Shown here: piece after piece, positions 44,040 to 52,589 of the stretch | Position numbering within the stretch: position 1 is the first letter of the stretch | Layout of the letters: each line of letters starts with the position of its first letter | The notes under the pieces: generated by a model | Told to the model about the DNA's origin: nothing | Seen by the model: only the letters and a program-made list of their open reading frames with translations | Database searches by the model: none | Source: Lachnospiraceae bacterium | GTDB taxonomy: Bacteria > Bacillota > Clostridia > Lachnospirales > Anaerotignaceae | Assembly: GCA_910576545.1 (NCBI GenBank) | Contig: CAJTKM010000012.1 | Coordinates: forward strand, 1-64,000 | Reading direction: 5' to 3' | DNA: 64,000 nucleotides | Translations under genes and position numbers: made by a program

Positions 44040-44675
44040 TCAGCTTTCGTTTTCTTCTATCGCGAAAAGCCCTTCCTCAAACACAGGGTTAAACTCAAAA
44101 TCACTGTAATCCATGCGGTAGCGTTCCTCCCCCTCCGCATCATAAATGACGAAACGCACAGGCAGGAGGGTTTCCCTGTCTACCCACAGCTTTTCTGTGG
44201 AAACCGATGTATCGCTGCCCGGTATGACTGCTTCCAGAACGGCACATTTTGCCTCGTCCAGCGCGGCGGCTTCCACCGTAACACCCTCGGACTGCATATA
44301 GTTTTTCACGAACTGCCCCAGGAACAGCTCGTTCCTGTGCTGCGATTCCGGCACGTCCTTCACAAGGCTCCTGCCCAGACGCGAATTATACTGGCAGACC
44401 TGCTGCCCGTCAAAGACAGTGTAATTCCCTGCCGCGCTTTCCGGAGAAGTCAGCTCCATACGGTACTCCCCTGTGGATTTATAATACTGCTTTGTGCCAT
44501 ATGTATTCTGTCCCTTGTTGGAGGTACGGGTCAGCTCTGCCGTACAGGAATAGCCCTCCATTTCCATAAGCTGCTTTTGAATCGCCTCCATTTCGCTCAT
44601 CTGCTCCCCTTTCCCGCAGGCAGAGAGCCCAAATGCCAGCGCACATGCCAAAAGCATGGCTACGCCTTTTTTCAT
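44040..44675 (-). CDS. GerS-like lipoprotein (LolA-type fold)
   Basis: A 211-aa lipoprotein. The signal ends in the lipobox FGLSAC|G, so Cys20 would be lipid-modified. The rest has the beta-strand pattern of LolA-type proteins (YSCTAELTRTSNKGQNTYG, GEYRMELTSP, GNYTVFDGQQVCQY). In C. difficile the related GerS is made in the mother cell and needed with CwlD for cortex change and germination. The neighbours (cotJ, sleB, spoIIR, gerA) support a spore role. AAGGGG precedes the ATG at 44673-44675. The GerS name is from resemblance and context. Confidence 0.75.
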   Translation of the reverse strand: MKKGVAMLLACALAFGLSACGKGEQMSEMEAIQKQLMEMEGYSCTAELTRTSNKGQNTYGTKQYYKSTGEYRMELTSPESAAGNYTVFDGQQVCQYNSRLGRSLVKDVPESQHRNELFLGQFVKNYMQSEGVTVEAAALDEAKCAVLEAVIPGSDTSVSTEKLWVDRETLLPVRFVIYDAEGEERYRMDYSDFEFNPVFEEGLFAIEENES

Positions 44676-44728
44676 GAAACGTTCCCCTTCCAAAATGTTG
44701 TTTACTCCAAATGTATGAAAAAAACAGT

Positions 44729-44752
44729 AAAAAAAGACCTCCGCGGGCCTTT
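44729..44752 (-). terminator. Terminator directly after the shortened cotJC
   Basis: On the minus strand AAAGGCC and GGTCTTT pair (one G-U) across a 6-nt loop and T-rich sequence follows. It lies 18-40 nt after the premature stop of cotJC, so the cotJ transcript ends here. Confidence 0.6.
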
Positions 44753-44769
44753 TGGCAGGGGTTCGGCAG

Positions 44770-44883
44770 CTATCTCCTCCTGCCATCAGCTCCCCCATAC
44801 TGTTCTATCATAATCTTCGCAAGCCTTGCATCAGGCTGCGTAATCTTTACAGGGAATTCCAGCTTTTTTTCATAAATCCACAT
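44770..44883 (-). pseudogene. cotJC: Truncated CotJC (manganese-catalase-like spore coat protein)
   Basis: The ATG at 44881-44883 follows directly after the cotJB stop. The frame gives MWIYEKKLEFPVKI, then LAKIMIEQYGGADG, the clear CotJC N-terminus, but after 34 codons it changes to RRR and a TAG at 44770-44772. Full CotJC has about 190 residues with the di-manganese ligands, all absent here. The DNA downstream is a terminator and then the GerS-like gene, with no remaining cotJC sequence, so the 3' part was deleted. The order cotJA-cotJB-cotJC is otherwise normal. Confidence 0.8.
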
Positions 44884-45168
44884 TTATCTGCACTCCTTTC
44901 CTGCAAGAGAGAAATTCGCTGCCTGCTGCCAGGGCCATGGGTTATCCTTCCACTGCCAATCCTGTGTATTTGCCGCGTAGCTGCGGAACGAGCAAAGCGG
45001 GCCATACGCCTCCTCATAGCGCATACGGACAGCGTCCGCCGCCGCAATAACCTGATTATAAGCAATAATCGCTTCGCTGTTATCGGGGTGGGTATTCAGG
45101 AAAAGCCCCAAATCTACCGCAATAAAATCCAGTTCGCTTAATGTTTTCAGCATTTCTTCCCGGTCCAT
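44884..45168 (-). CDS. cotJB: Spore coat protein CotJB
   Basis: A 94-aa coat protein of the cotJ operon: LSELDFIAVDLGLFLNTHP, EAYGPLCSFRSYA and WPWQQAANFSLAGKECR at the end are typical. Start at the ATG at 45166-45168 with AAGGAGG upstream. It lies 2 bp after cotJA and abuts cotJC. In other spore formers CotJB with CotJA and CotJC forms part of the inner coat under mother-cell control. Confidence 0.9.
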   Translation of the reverse strand: MDREEMLKTLSELDFIAVDLGLFLNTHPDNSEAIIAYNQVIAAADAVRMRYEEAYGPLCSFRSYAANTQDWQWKDNPWPWQQAANFSLAGKECR

Positions 45169-45170
45169 GT

Positions 45171-45428
45171 TTACGCCTCCTTCGCACTTTGATAAAGATG
45201 CCAGCCCTGGCAATAGGGCATAGCAAGTTCTGAGAACGTTGTGCCGCAGACAAGGCTCTGTTCCTGTTCCATAGGCTGTTCAAAGGGCTGCGAAGCTACA
45301 AACGCCTGCGCAAGCCCTACCTTCGCAAGCACACATGCTGTGCAGCTGTCCGCCGTCGGCGGGGTCTGCGGTTCGTCGGGGCCGGTTACACCCGTATCAC
45401 ATATAAAATTCTGACACATTTCCTTCAT
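45171..45428 (-). CDS. cotJA: Spore coat-associated protein CotJA
   Basis: An 85-aa protein: after a Cys-containing lead, the segment AQAFVASQPFEQPME, then EQSLVCGTTFSELAMPY, fits CotJA (PF11007). The start is the ATG at 45426-45428 with AAAGGAGG 9 nt upstream. First gene of the cotJ operon. A mother-cell sigma-E promoter is expected; I see no clear match upstream. Confidence 0.88.
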   Translation of the reverse strand: MKEMCQNFICDTGVTGPDEPQTPPTADSCTACVLAKVGLAQAFVASQPFEQPMEQEQSLVCGTTFSELAMPYCQGWHLYQSAKEA

Positions 45429-45494
45429 GAGAGTTTTCCTCCTTTGGGGGTTACAATAACATGATATGGCAGAACGCCGGTATGGTGCAGGGAC

Positions 45495-45525
45495 AAAAAA
45501 AGAGCTGGAAAATAAATTTCCAGCC
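45495..45525 (-). terminator. Terminator upstream of cotJA
   Basis: GCTGGAAA (45504-45511) pairs with TTTCCAGC (45517-45524); on the minus strand seven T follow. It would end a transcript from the sleB side, about 285 nt after the sleB stop. The stretch between (45526-45808) has no convincing gene. Confidence 0.75.
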
Positions 45526-45808
45526 CCTTCTGCGGCAGTTTTGCAGTCAGATTTTCCGGGCAGTATCGTCACAAGTGTCTGCACATGCCTTTCCGACAAA
45601 TTTTGCCGGCTTTTTCGTTAAAAACTCTTGCCGTACCGCCCGCCTGTTGGCTCAGCCGCGGGGGCAGCGCGGCAATGCCGCGCCACATTGTACGCCTGCG
45701 AATTTTTTCCTGAAATCCGCCCCGATTATGCCCGAAAATACATAGACATGACTTATGATGACTCTGCCTAAAACTGCTGTTCTGTTTTTTCGCTTTCATT
45801 GTTCCGGT

Positions 45809-46522
45809 TTATTTTGTGCCAAAAACATGGCGCCCGATACTCGTGGTAATCGGTATGCTCCAGATCCAGCGGCTTGTAGCCGTCACAGGGTTCCAGTAAT
45901 ATAATGCCCCGTTTGTCGGGTCCCAGCCGTTCAGTGCATCCTGCGCCGCACGGATTGCCGTTTCATTCGGCGTCAGATAAAATTGCTCATCTGCCACCGC
46001 GTCAAACGCACCTCTCTGATAAATGACCTCTGCAATGGTGTTCGGGAAATTTTCACTGGCAACACGGTTCAACACAACTGCTCCCACAGCTACCTGCCCT
46101 TCATATGGTTCGCCACGCGCCTCCCCGTGAATGATAGACGCAAGAAGAAATAAATCCTCCTCCAAATCCGAAAGCGCGCTTTCCCCTACGCCGCTTGTGC
46201 CTGTGCCAATAGGGATGCCCAGCGCGCTTAACGTTGCCGCGCCCGCAATGCCGTCCGGCGTAAGCCCATTATTTTCCTGAAATTCCAAAATCGCTTCATA
46301 GGTGCGGGTGCCAAAAATCCCGTCTACAGGGCCGGTGTAATACCCCATATCCGCAAGCCTTTGCTGTGTTTCCCGCACAAGAGAACCCCGCGTGCCCCAT
46401 GAAACAATATTGACCGCCGGAACAGGCGCACTGCGGGGAAGCCATTCTGTCCGCCCGCCTGTCATGCAGAGGCAGAGAAAGAGCAGAACACCCCATGCTA
46501 TCAATCCTGTCCGTTTCCCCAT
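45809..46522 (-). CDS. sleB: Spore cortex-lytic enzyme, SleB type
   Basis: A 237-aa exported enzyme. Signal or anchor segment at about 5-25; peptidoglycan-binding domain at about 40-105 (VRETQQRLADMGYYTGPVDG, then IFGTRTYEAILEFQ); Hydrolase_2 domain from about 125, with the expected catalytic Glu134 in IIHGEARGEPYEGQVAVG. SleB cleaves muramic-lactam peptidoglycan during germination. GGAGAAGCGGAG precedes the ATG. It follows spoIIR by 18 nt, so co-expression in the developing spore is likely. Confidence 0.9.
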   Translation of the reverse strand: MGKRTGLIAWGVLLFLCLCMTGGRTEWLPRSAPVPAVNIVSWGTRGSLVRETQQRLADMGYYTGPVDGIFGTRTYEAILEFQENNGLTPDGIAGAATLSALGIPIGTGTSGVGESALSDLEEDLFLLASIIHGEARGEPYEGQVAVGAVVLNRVASENFPNTIAEVIYQRGAFDAVADEQFYLTPNETAIRAAQDALNGWDPTNGALYYWNPVTATSRWIWSIPITTSIGRHVFGTK

Positions 46523-46540
46523 CTCCGCTTCTCCCCTTTG

Positions 46541-47215
46541 TCAGTTTCTTTCCTGCCACCATTCCACGATTTTGAATTTCAGCTTTGGCGTCAGCTCCTC
46601 CTGCTCCAATGCGGAAATGACGAGATATTCCTCTTCCGTCAGCGCATTTTGCAGGCGGATATGGCTTTCCTCTGTGGAAAAGCCCCATGCCGCATCCATA
46701 TAGCACATCTGCGGATACAGCACACACCACCAGTTTTCGCCCTCCGCTTCGCCGATCTCTATACGCAGGGCATCATACATGCCTGCCGGAAAAATCAGGT
46801 CGTCATAGCGCTTGAAGGGAAATTCCTCCCGCACAAGGGAAACCCGCACGGGATACGAAAAGCCCTGCTCCAAAACCTCCGCCTGCGCTGTTTCGGTAAT
46901 CTTCTGCTGTGCATTTTCCAGCTGTGTCAAAGCCTGCTCCCTGTCTGTGCAGTTTTCCAGCAGTTCGCCGTATTCCCGCAGAACGCGGTCACGCACTGCC
47001 AGTTTCAGGCTCTGGTCCGCGTCCGTATCGCTGTTCGCCAGCACATGGAACCGCACGACTTTTGCCGCAATGCCGTTCTGTATCGTTTCCGAATACCCTT
47101 TCGTCCACTGTGCGCCGAAGCCGATGCTGAACAGCACGCCCAGCACCACCGCGCCGCACCAGTACCATTTTTCCTGTTTCCAAAGCGTTTTCAGCGTTTC
47201 CTTCCAGTATTTCAT
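46541..47215 (-). CDS. spoIIR: Stage II sporulation protein R
   Basis: A 224-aa exported forespore signal. A basic N-terminus and membrane segment (about 18-36) precede VVRFHVLANSDTDADQSLKL, the family signature, and PQMCYMDAAWGF near the end. SpoIIR is sent from the forespore to trigger SpoIIGA and so sigma-E. GGGAGG lies 8 nt before the ATG. It is placed after gerAC and before sleB, all forespore-type genes. Confidence 0.93.
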   Translation of the reverse strand: MKYWKETLKTLWKQEKWYWCGAVVLGVLFSIGFGAQWTKGYSETIQNGIAAKVVRFHVLANSDTDADQSLKLAVRDRVLREYGELLENCTDREQALTQLENAQQKITETAQAEVLEQGFSYPVRVSLVREEFPFKRYDDLIFPAGMYDALRIEIGEAEGENWWCVLYPQMCYMDAAWGFSTEESHIRLQNALTEEEYLVISALEQEELTPKLKFKIVEWWQERN

Positions 47216-47292
47216 TGAAAATCCCTCCCCTGTATATTTTCCGTTACAGGGTTAGGATTGCCGGAATTTTCCATCCTTAAACATCATTCCTC

Positions 47293-48339
47293 TCATTTCC
47301 AATCCGGCCGGATATCGAACACTATGCTTTCCCACAGTTCCTGCCGTTCCCGCCCTGCCGCCAGCGCAGGCTCCTGCCGCAAAAGTCTGGGCAGTATGCC
47401 GAAAATATCACCCTGCCCTGCTTTCCTCGCTACTGCTATTGTATTTTCGATTTCCTGTTTTATGATGCTTTCAAAGAGATTTTCTAATTCCGCGCGCGAT
47501 TCTTTGGACAGGAAAACATCATCCCCCTGTACCGCGCCTTCCAAAGGCAGCCCAACCGTACAGAGTATACTGCCGTTCCCGTTTTCCGAAAATTCATAGG
47601 AAACGCGGCTTTTGGAAATGCGGAGCGGCAGTGTCCTGCCCATATATTCCCCTTCGATGAGCGCGCCCTCCGCTTCGCCCAGTAGAAAGAGGACTGCCCG
47701 CTCCTGTGTATCATTCAGAAAAAATACGCCCTCCGGCGCAAATGCCGCGCCGCCGCCCAGCCGGAGTTTTCCTTCCTCCGCCGTGATGCGCGGCAGAACC
47801 ACTGCGCCCGCCTGCTCCCGCCGCTCCGTCAGCAGGGTATCTAAATCAAGAGCCTTTGTGACTGCTACCTCCGCCGCTGTATTTTTATAGAAGTCCCAGA
47901 GGAACAGACCTGTTTCACTGTCCTCCTTCGCCGCCGCTGACACACATTCCTCGGCAGTGCCTTCCGTTGCCAAAAGCATGACTTTTTTGGATACCGATTG
48001 GTCCCACTCCAGCTCACTGAGAAGCAATGTGACTTTTTCCTGTTCCTCCAGCAGCCTGCCGCCCAGTATCACCGTTTTCAGCTGCCCTAAGTCCGTTTTA
48101 CGGGAGCTGCGGCAGTCCATCTGCGCGATTGCGTCCGCAAGCGTTGCCGCTTCTATGCCGAACGGCTCTGCGCCCTCCTCCGTTCCAACCGGGGCAAAAG
48201 AAAAGCGGTATCCCGCTTCAGCCGTATCCGCGCCGATTGTGATAAAAAACGCCCTGTCCTCAGGGTCTTTCCTGTCCCAGCAGCCGGTCAGCAGAAACGA
48301 TGAAAACAGGCATACTATCAAAATTTTCCACAGTTTCAT
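47293..48339 (-). CDS. gerAC: Spore germination lipoprotein, Ger(x)C family
   Basis: A 348-aa C subunit of a germinant receptor. Lipobox LLTGC|W with Cys19; GCWDRKDPEDRAFFITIGAD opens the mature chain as in GerAC/GerBC. The C-terminal part (VSYEFSENGNG, then ELENLFESIIKQEIENTI) is usual. The start is the ATG at 48337-48339 behind AAGGGAGG; it overlaps the gerAB stop by 4 bp. Third gene of gerA. Confidence 0.92.
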   Translation of the reverse strand: MKLWKILIVCLFSSFLLTGCWDRKDPEDRAFFITIGADTAEAGYRFSFAPVGTEEGAEPFGIEAATLADAIAQMDCRSSRKTDLGQLKTVILGGRLLEEQEKVTLLLSELEWDQSVSKKVMLLATEGTAEECVSAAAKEDSETGLFLWDFYKNTAAEVAVTKALDLDTLLTERREQAGAVVLPRITAEEGKLRLGGGAAFAPEGVFFLNDTQERAVLFLLGEAEGALIEGEYMGRTLPLRISKSRVSYEFSENGNGSILCTVGLPLEGAVQGDDVFLSKESRAELENLFESIIKQEIENTIAVARKAGQGDIFGILPRLLRQEPALAAGRERQELWESIVFDIRPDWK

Positions 48340-49445
48340 ACCGCTTTCCCTCCCTTCTTCCGCACTGCCGCCAGAAACAGCAGCAGGGCGGGCAGTACCA
48401 ACAGATAAAAGCCATTCAGCCAAAGCGAAGCCCGCAGGCGGAACTCATGCGCCTGTGCCATATCCTCCGGCAAAAAGCTTAGCAGAAACAGCACCACAAG
48501 CGCGGCATACAGCCAGTTTTTCCGCTTTGCCTCTGTCTGACCCGCCATGCGAACACCCATAAGGGAGGAAAAAAACAGCGTTCCGGAAAGGAATACCGAA
48601 ACCGAGGCAATCCAGAACCAAAGCAGAAGGACATCCTGACGGGTCAGGAATATCCCTGTAAAGCTGACGCGTTCCAGCATCTGCAACGTCGGCAGGAGTT
48701 TCTGTTTCAGCATGACTTCCCCATAAACCGCCAGAGAAAGGAACGTCAGCGCGGCAAAAAGGAGCGCGGCATGCACGCCCGCCGCCAGAACCGCGCGCTG
48801 CATTTTTTGCGGCTTTTTCAAATCGGGAATTATAAAATACAGAAATGCCAGTCCCTGAAACAGTACGCCAAAGGACGCAAAAGCATCTTTCCAGCCCTCC
48901 GCGGCAGGCAGCTCCAGCGGCAGTACGCGTCCATATTCTGCCGAAAACGCGACCGCCAGCAATACCACAAGCAGGGGAACGGAAACAAGGAAAAACAATA
49001 TTTCCGCTGTGCGCCCCCGACATTCCATCCCCTGCGCCGCCAAGGCCCCCGCAATCAGCAGAACGACAAGCGTCAATACCCAGACGGGCGTGGCAGGGAG
49101 CATGGTACGCCGGATAATTTCGCTGAAAATCCGCAGTTCCAGCGCGCCGTCGCAGAACAGCTTTGCACCAAGCCCCAGCAGTACGAGATTGCCGAACAGC
49201 GGCCCCAAAAGCGTCCGGCACCATTCCACCGCTGTCCCTTCGGGCATTTTTTTGCCAAGGAAAGTTAAAAGCAGAGAGAGTACGGCAAAAACAAGCCCGC
49301 ATACACCTGCCAGCAGCCAGCAGCCGCGCCCGCCTGCCTTTGCCATTTCCCCCGGCAGGAACAACACCGCCGTACCGAAAAAATCCAGCAGGAGCATTGC
49401 CTGCAGCTGCCGGAGGGATATTTTTCTGTTCTCCGCAAACATCAC
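48336..49445 (-). CDS. gerAB: Spore germination permease-like subunit GerAB
   Basis: A 369-aa membrane protein with about ten segments of the APC-type GerAB family (SLRQLQAMLLLDFFGTAVLF at the start; FITRQ-like stretch FLTRQDVLLLWFWIASV in the last third). In B. subtilis the B subunit binds the germinant. Overlaps gerAA and gerAC by 4 bp on each side, so the three are co-translated. Confidence 0.9.
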   Translation of the reverse strand: MMFAENRKISLRQLQAMLLLDFFGTAVLFLPGEMAKAGGRGCWLLAGVCGLVFAVLSLLLTFLGKKMPEGTAVEWCRTLLGPLFGNLVLLGLGAKLFCDGALELRIFSEIIRRTMLPATPVWVLTLVVLLIAGALAAQGMECRGRTAEILFFLVSVPLLVVLLAVAFSAEYGRVLPLELPAAEGWKDAFASFGVLFQGLAFLYFIIPDLKKPQKMQRAVLAAGVHAALLFAALTFLSLAVYGEVMLKQKLLPTLQMLERVSFTGIFLTRQDVLLLWFWIASVSVFLSGTLFFSSLMGVRMAGQTEAKRKNWLYAALVVLFLLSFLPEDMAQAHEFRLRASLWLNGFYLLVLPALLLFLAAVRKKGGKAV

Positions 49446-50917
49446 GCCCCACCGCCTTTCCGCGCCCGCCCATCGGGCTTTGCAAATATTGGCCTGCGCT
49501 TCATTTTGGAAAGCGGCAGGCGCAGTATGCTGTCTTCCCAGTCCGTATCGTCATTGACCGAGGAAGAACAGAACGGGTAAAGATACGGAATACCGTATGA
49601 CGTCAGACTGGCAAGATGCGCCAGCAGGAGCAGGAGAGCCGCCCAGACGCCGAACAGCCCCAGCACTGCCGCCAGAAATATCACCAGATATTTGCTGATA
49701 CGCAGACCGGAAACAATTGAGATATTTGGAATGACAAAGCTGCAAATGCCCGTCAACGCAGAAACGATAACGACCGCCGGACTGACAAGCCCTGCCTCGA
49801 CCGCCGCCGAGCCGATGATGATGCCACCCACAATACCAATGGTAGAGCTGACAGGCGAAGGCAGGCGAATTCCCGCTTCACGCAGAAGCTCAAACGCCAG
49901 CTCCATGATAAGGACTTCGCCGACAACAGAAAACGGTATTGCCTGACGCGTCGCGGCTACCTTTAGCGCCAGAGCCGTGGGCATCAGCTGGGGGTGGTAG
50001 ACGGAAAACGCAATATACAGCCCCGGCAGGGCAACCGCCAGAAACGCTGCCGCGTAACGAATCAGCCGGATAAAGCTCATAATTTCCCAACGATCATAAT
50101 AATCCTCTGCCGCCTGAAAAAATGTGTTCAGCGTGGAGGGCAGAAGGAGCGCGTAAGGCGTGTTGTCCACCAGCAGGGCTATGCGCCCTTCCAGCAGAGC
50201 AGAAGCCGTTTTATCGGGGCGTTCCGTCATTTGCAGCTGTGGAAACGGCGAATACTGCCGCTTTTCCAAAAGCTGTTCCATATAACCGCTGTCCGGCATG
50301 AAATCCGCATCCAGCTTATCCAGCTGGCGTTCTACCTTTTGCAGCGTTTCCGGACGCACCAAATCCTCCATATACATGAGCGCTACGTCCGTTTTGCTCC
50401 GCGTCCCAACCTTCTTTCGTTTCAGCTTCAGTTTTGTATCACGGATACGCCGCCGCGTCAGTACCACGTTTATGGACATCAGTTCGGTAAAGGCGTCTTT
50501 CGGCCCCTGCACGACAACCTCCGTTTCGGCTTTGTTGACACCACGCGATGGAAAGCCCTTCGTAGATGCCTGGAGCGCGAAGTCGTCCCCCTGCATCAAA
50601 AGCACCGTATCCCCAAGCAGGACAGCATCATAAACCTCCTGAAGCGTGGTGATTTTTCCCATTTCGCCAATGGCGATGACGTCCTCCATCAGCGACTGCA
50701 AAAGCCCTTTTGTCCCCTGCTTTTCACAGCGCGCCATGATATTTGTCATAATAAAATCCTGTATCGCGTCACCGTCTACGATGTTATCCGTATAGACCAT
50801 GAACAGCCGCCCTTCGCCGCCGTTTATCCGAAATTCGCGCATGATAATATCGCCGCAATCCCTGAACGCTTCCTGAATCGCCGCTATATTTTTCGATAAA
50901 TCCTTTGAAATCTTCAT
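49442..50917 (-). CDS. gerAA: Spore germination protein GerAA
   Basis: A 491-aa A subunit of the germinant receptor. The N-terminal soluble half (about 1-245) contains FPSRGVNKAETEVVVQGPKD and ALMYMEDLVRPETL; the C-terminal half carries about five to six membrane segments with LRYAAAF-like and ELAFELLREAGIRLPSPV segments. GerAA-type subunits form ion channels in the spore membrane. AAAGGCGG precedes the ATG. First gene of gerAA-gerAB-gerAC. Confidence 0.93.
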   Translation of the reverse strand: MKISKDLSKNIAAIQEAFRDCGDIIMREFRINGGEGRLFMVYTDNIVDGDAIQDFIMTNIMARCEKQGTKGLLQSLMEDVIAIGEMGKITTLQEVYDAVLLGDTVLLMQGDDFALQASTKGFPSRGVNKAETEVVVQGPKDAFTELMSINVVLTRRRIRDTKLKLKRKKVGTRSKTDVALMYMEDLVRPETLQKVERQLDKLDADFMPDSGYMEQLLEKRQYSPFPQLQMTERPDKTASALLEGRIALLVDNTPYALLLPSTLNTFFQAAEDYYDRWEIMSFIRLIRYAAAFLAVALPGLYIAFSVYHPQLMPTALALKVAATRQAIPFSVVGEVLIMELAFELLREAGIRLPSPVSSTIGIVGGIIIGSAAVEAGLVSPAVVIVSALTGICSFVIPNISIVSGLRISKYLVIFLAAVLGLFGVWAALLLLLAHLASLTSYGIPYLYPFCSSSVNDDTDWEDSILRLPLSKMKRRPIFAKPDGRARKGGGA

Positions 50918-51016
50918 CCTTTCACCGCCTTTGCTCCTTATTCTGCGGAAAAAAGGAAGAGTTATACATGAAAGCAGTACGCAGGTGAAAAGCAGTAAAC
51001 AGCGCCTGCATTCTGC

Positions 51017-51066
51017 ACAAAAAAACTCCCAAAGGGGTGATTCCCTCCGGGAGTTACTCTTTTTCT
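51017..51066. terminator. Terminator after the TolC-like gene
   Basis: AACTCCC (51024-51030) and GGGAGTT (51049-51055) pair; A-run on one side and CTCTTTTTCT on the other. On the minus strand it ends the TolC-like gene 15 nt after the stop. Confidence 0.8.
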
Positions 51067-51069
51067 GTA

Positions 51070-52284
51070 TTATTTTCCTTCACTGCCGCTTCCTGATTTG
51101 CCCGATTTGCCGGACGCACCAGACGCGCCCGCGCCGCCGCTCAGAAGGTCAGGATTCTGGAAATTGAATATCGCCAAATCGTGGTCATAAACCACCTGTT
51201 GGATTTCGTTCTTTGCTTTATCTACGCCCATCTGCGCCTGTTCCAGAGTCAGCGCAGTGATATTTCCTGCCTGATAATTTACCTCTGCCTTGTGGTAATC
51301 TGCTTCTGCCTGTTTCAGAGCCGCCTGTGCTGTCGCGTATTCCGTTTCCTTTTGCAGAATAGCATTATAGCCATTGCGGATTGCCAGCGCAAAATCATCC
51401 TTAGATGTTTTCAAACTCCGTTTTGCCTGGTCATAGCTCAGGTTATTCTGATTCGTTTCCGAGCCTGTGGAAGATTCAGGCAGGTAATTCTTTTTGAATT
51501 TCGCCGATTCCACATTCAGCTCCAATATTTTGAGGGTATTGGAAGCATTGACCTTGCCATTGATATACTGATCCATCGTCTGATTCAGCGTAAACGGCTC
51601 ATAGGACACATCGTATACAAGCTGGTAGCGTTTCTCAGGGCTTTCCCCCAGAAGGCTGTTGAACTGTGTATAAATCTGTTCCAGCGCGCTTTCCATAAGC
51701 GTTATGCTGTCCGCCAGATTATTGGTTTCTGTTTCCAGTTTATCCAAATCAAATTTGCTGATAAGCCCCAGCTGATATTTCGTTTTGCCCTGCTTATACA
51801 GCTTCTGCTGCAATTCCATATTCTTTTTCAGCAGTTCCAGATTATCTTCCTGGCTCAGTATGGTAATGAAGTAATTTTTCACGCCCGCTTCCAGTCCAAG
51901 CTTTGTAATCGCCTCGCCGTAGCTGTTCTGCTTCATGCTGGTCGTTGTACTGAAAGCAGAAGATGTTACCATATACCAGCCGTCATTGACCCATCTCTGA
52001 TAATCATAATCAGGGGAATCGAAATAGCCTACACGGTCCCAAAGGTCCTCTTTCGTTTTTTGCAGAAATTCTGCGGTATCCGCGATGTCACGCAGGTCAG
52101 GGCTGTGCTTTTTCGCCTTCTCCAATGCCGCTTCATATGTCAGTTCAGGCAGGATATTTTCCTCCGCCTTTGAAACAGCCTGCGCCGCATATGCGCGGGT
52201 ATCCGCAAACAGTGTTGTGCTGAAAAGAGCCATAGAAAGCGCAAGAGCCAGCGCACCTTTTGCCTTATATCCAATTTCACTCAT
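51070..52284 (-). CDS. TolC-family outer-channel-like protein
   Basis: A 404-aa exported protein. Signal peptide (about 1-34, ending RAYAAQA), then ELTYEAALEKAKKHSPDL, a TolC/OEP start, and two long coiled helical stretches with YQLGLISKFDLDKLETE and YQAGNITALTLEQAQMGV, the repeated TolC motif. The tail is Gly/Ser/Lys-rich low complexity. TolC proteins span outer membranes; this genome shows no outer-membrane genes here, so it may act at the wall of a monoderm cell or in a secretion system. No ABC or HlyD partner is adjacent. TGGAGG precedes the ATG at 52282-52284. Confidence 0.85.
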   Translation of the reverse strand: MSEIGYKAKGALALALSMALFSTTLFADTRAYAAQAVSKAEENILPELTYEAALEKAKKHSPDLRDIADTAEFLQKTKEDLWDRVGYFDSPDYDYQRWVNDGWYMVTSSAFSTTTSMKQNSYGEAITKLGLEAGVKNYFITILSQEDNLELLKKNMELQQKLYKQGKTKYQLGLISKFDLDKLETETNNLADSITLMESALEQIYTQFNSLLGESPEKRYQLVYDVSYEPFTLNQTMDQYINGKVNASNTLKILELNVESAKFKKNYLPESSTGSETNQNNLSYDQAKRSLKTSKDDFALAIRNGYNAILQKETEYATAQAALKQAEADYHKAEVNYQAGNITALTLEQAQMGVDKAKNEIQQVVYDHDLAIFNFQNPDLLSGGAGASGASGKSGKSGSGSEGK

Positions 52285-52561
52285 ATTTTTTACCTCCATT
52301 CCGGAAATTGACAAAATGATTTTATAATAAAACCAATTATATCACAGTTTTTTCAAAAATCCATAGGGTTAATGATTTCTTAAAAAAAACCTAATCTTTT
52401 TGACGTTTTCCTTAGTTCTATCTGTCCCGCAAAAACGCCGAAATTAAAGGATTTCTTTACTTTTTTATCTTTATTTATCTCTAGCTATCTTTGTTCATAT
52501 TTTTCTGAATGGTGGCAATTCGGTGGCAAATCAGGCGGTAAAAAAGTGGTATTTTCCTGTT
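52285..52561. other. AT-rich gap at the chromosome-prophage border
   Basis: No gene is seen in 277 bp. The direct repeat GGTGGCAA occurs at 52511-52518 and 52522-52529. The left prophage junction must lie in this gap or very near it, since the genes on the two sides belong to host and phage. The attachment core cannot be named without the other end. Confidence 0.4.
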
Positions 52562-52589
52562 AAAAAGGGCGGATTTCTCCGCCCTTTTT
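52562..52589. terminator. Terminator of the phage lysis genes
   Basis: GGGCGG (52567-52572) and CCGCCC (52579-52584) pair; five A precede and five T follow. On the minus strand it begins at the amidase stop codon. Confidence 0.85.

Noticed and set aside
45171-45599. Longer start for cotJA
   Set aside because: The lead has no CotJA likeness, crosses a terminator and lacks a site; the ATG at 45428 has AAAGGAGG.
45569-45799. A 76-codon minus-strand frame after sleB
   Set aside because: No good ribosome binding site and Arg/Lys-rich content typical of a chance frame; kept only as part of an unexplained gap.
52511-52529. GGTGGCAA direct repeat as a prophage attachment site
   Set aside because: An 8-bp repeat is weak and the other prophage end is outside the window, so no att core can be assigned.
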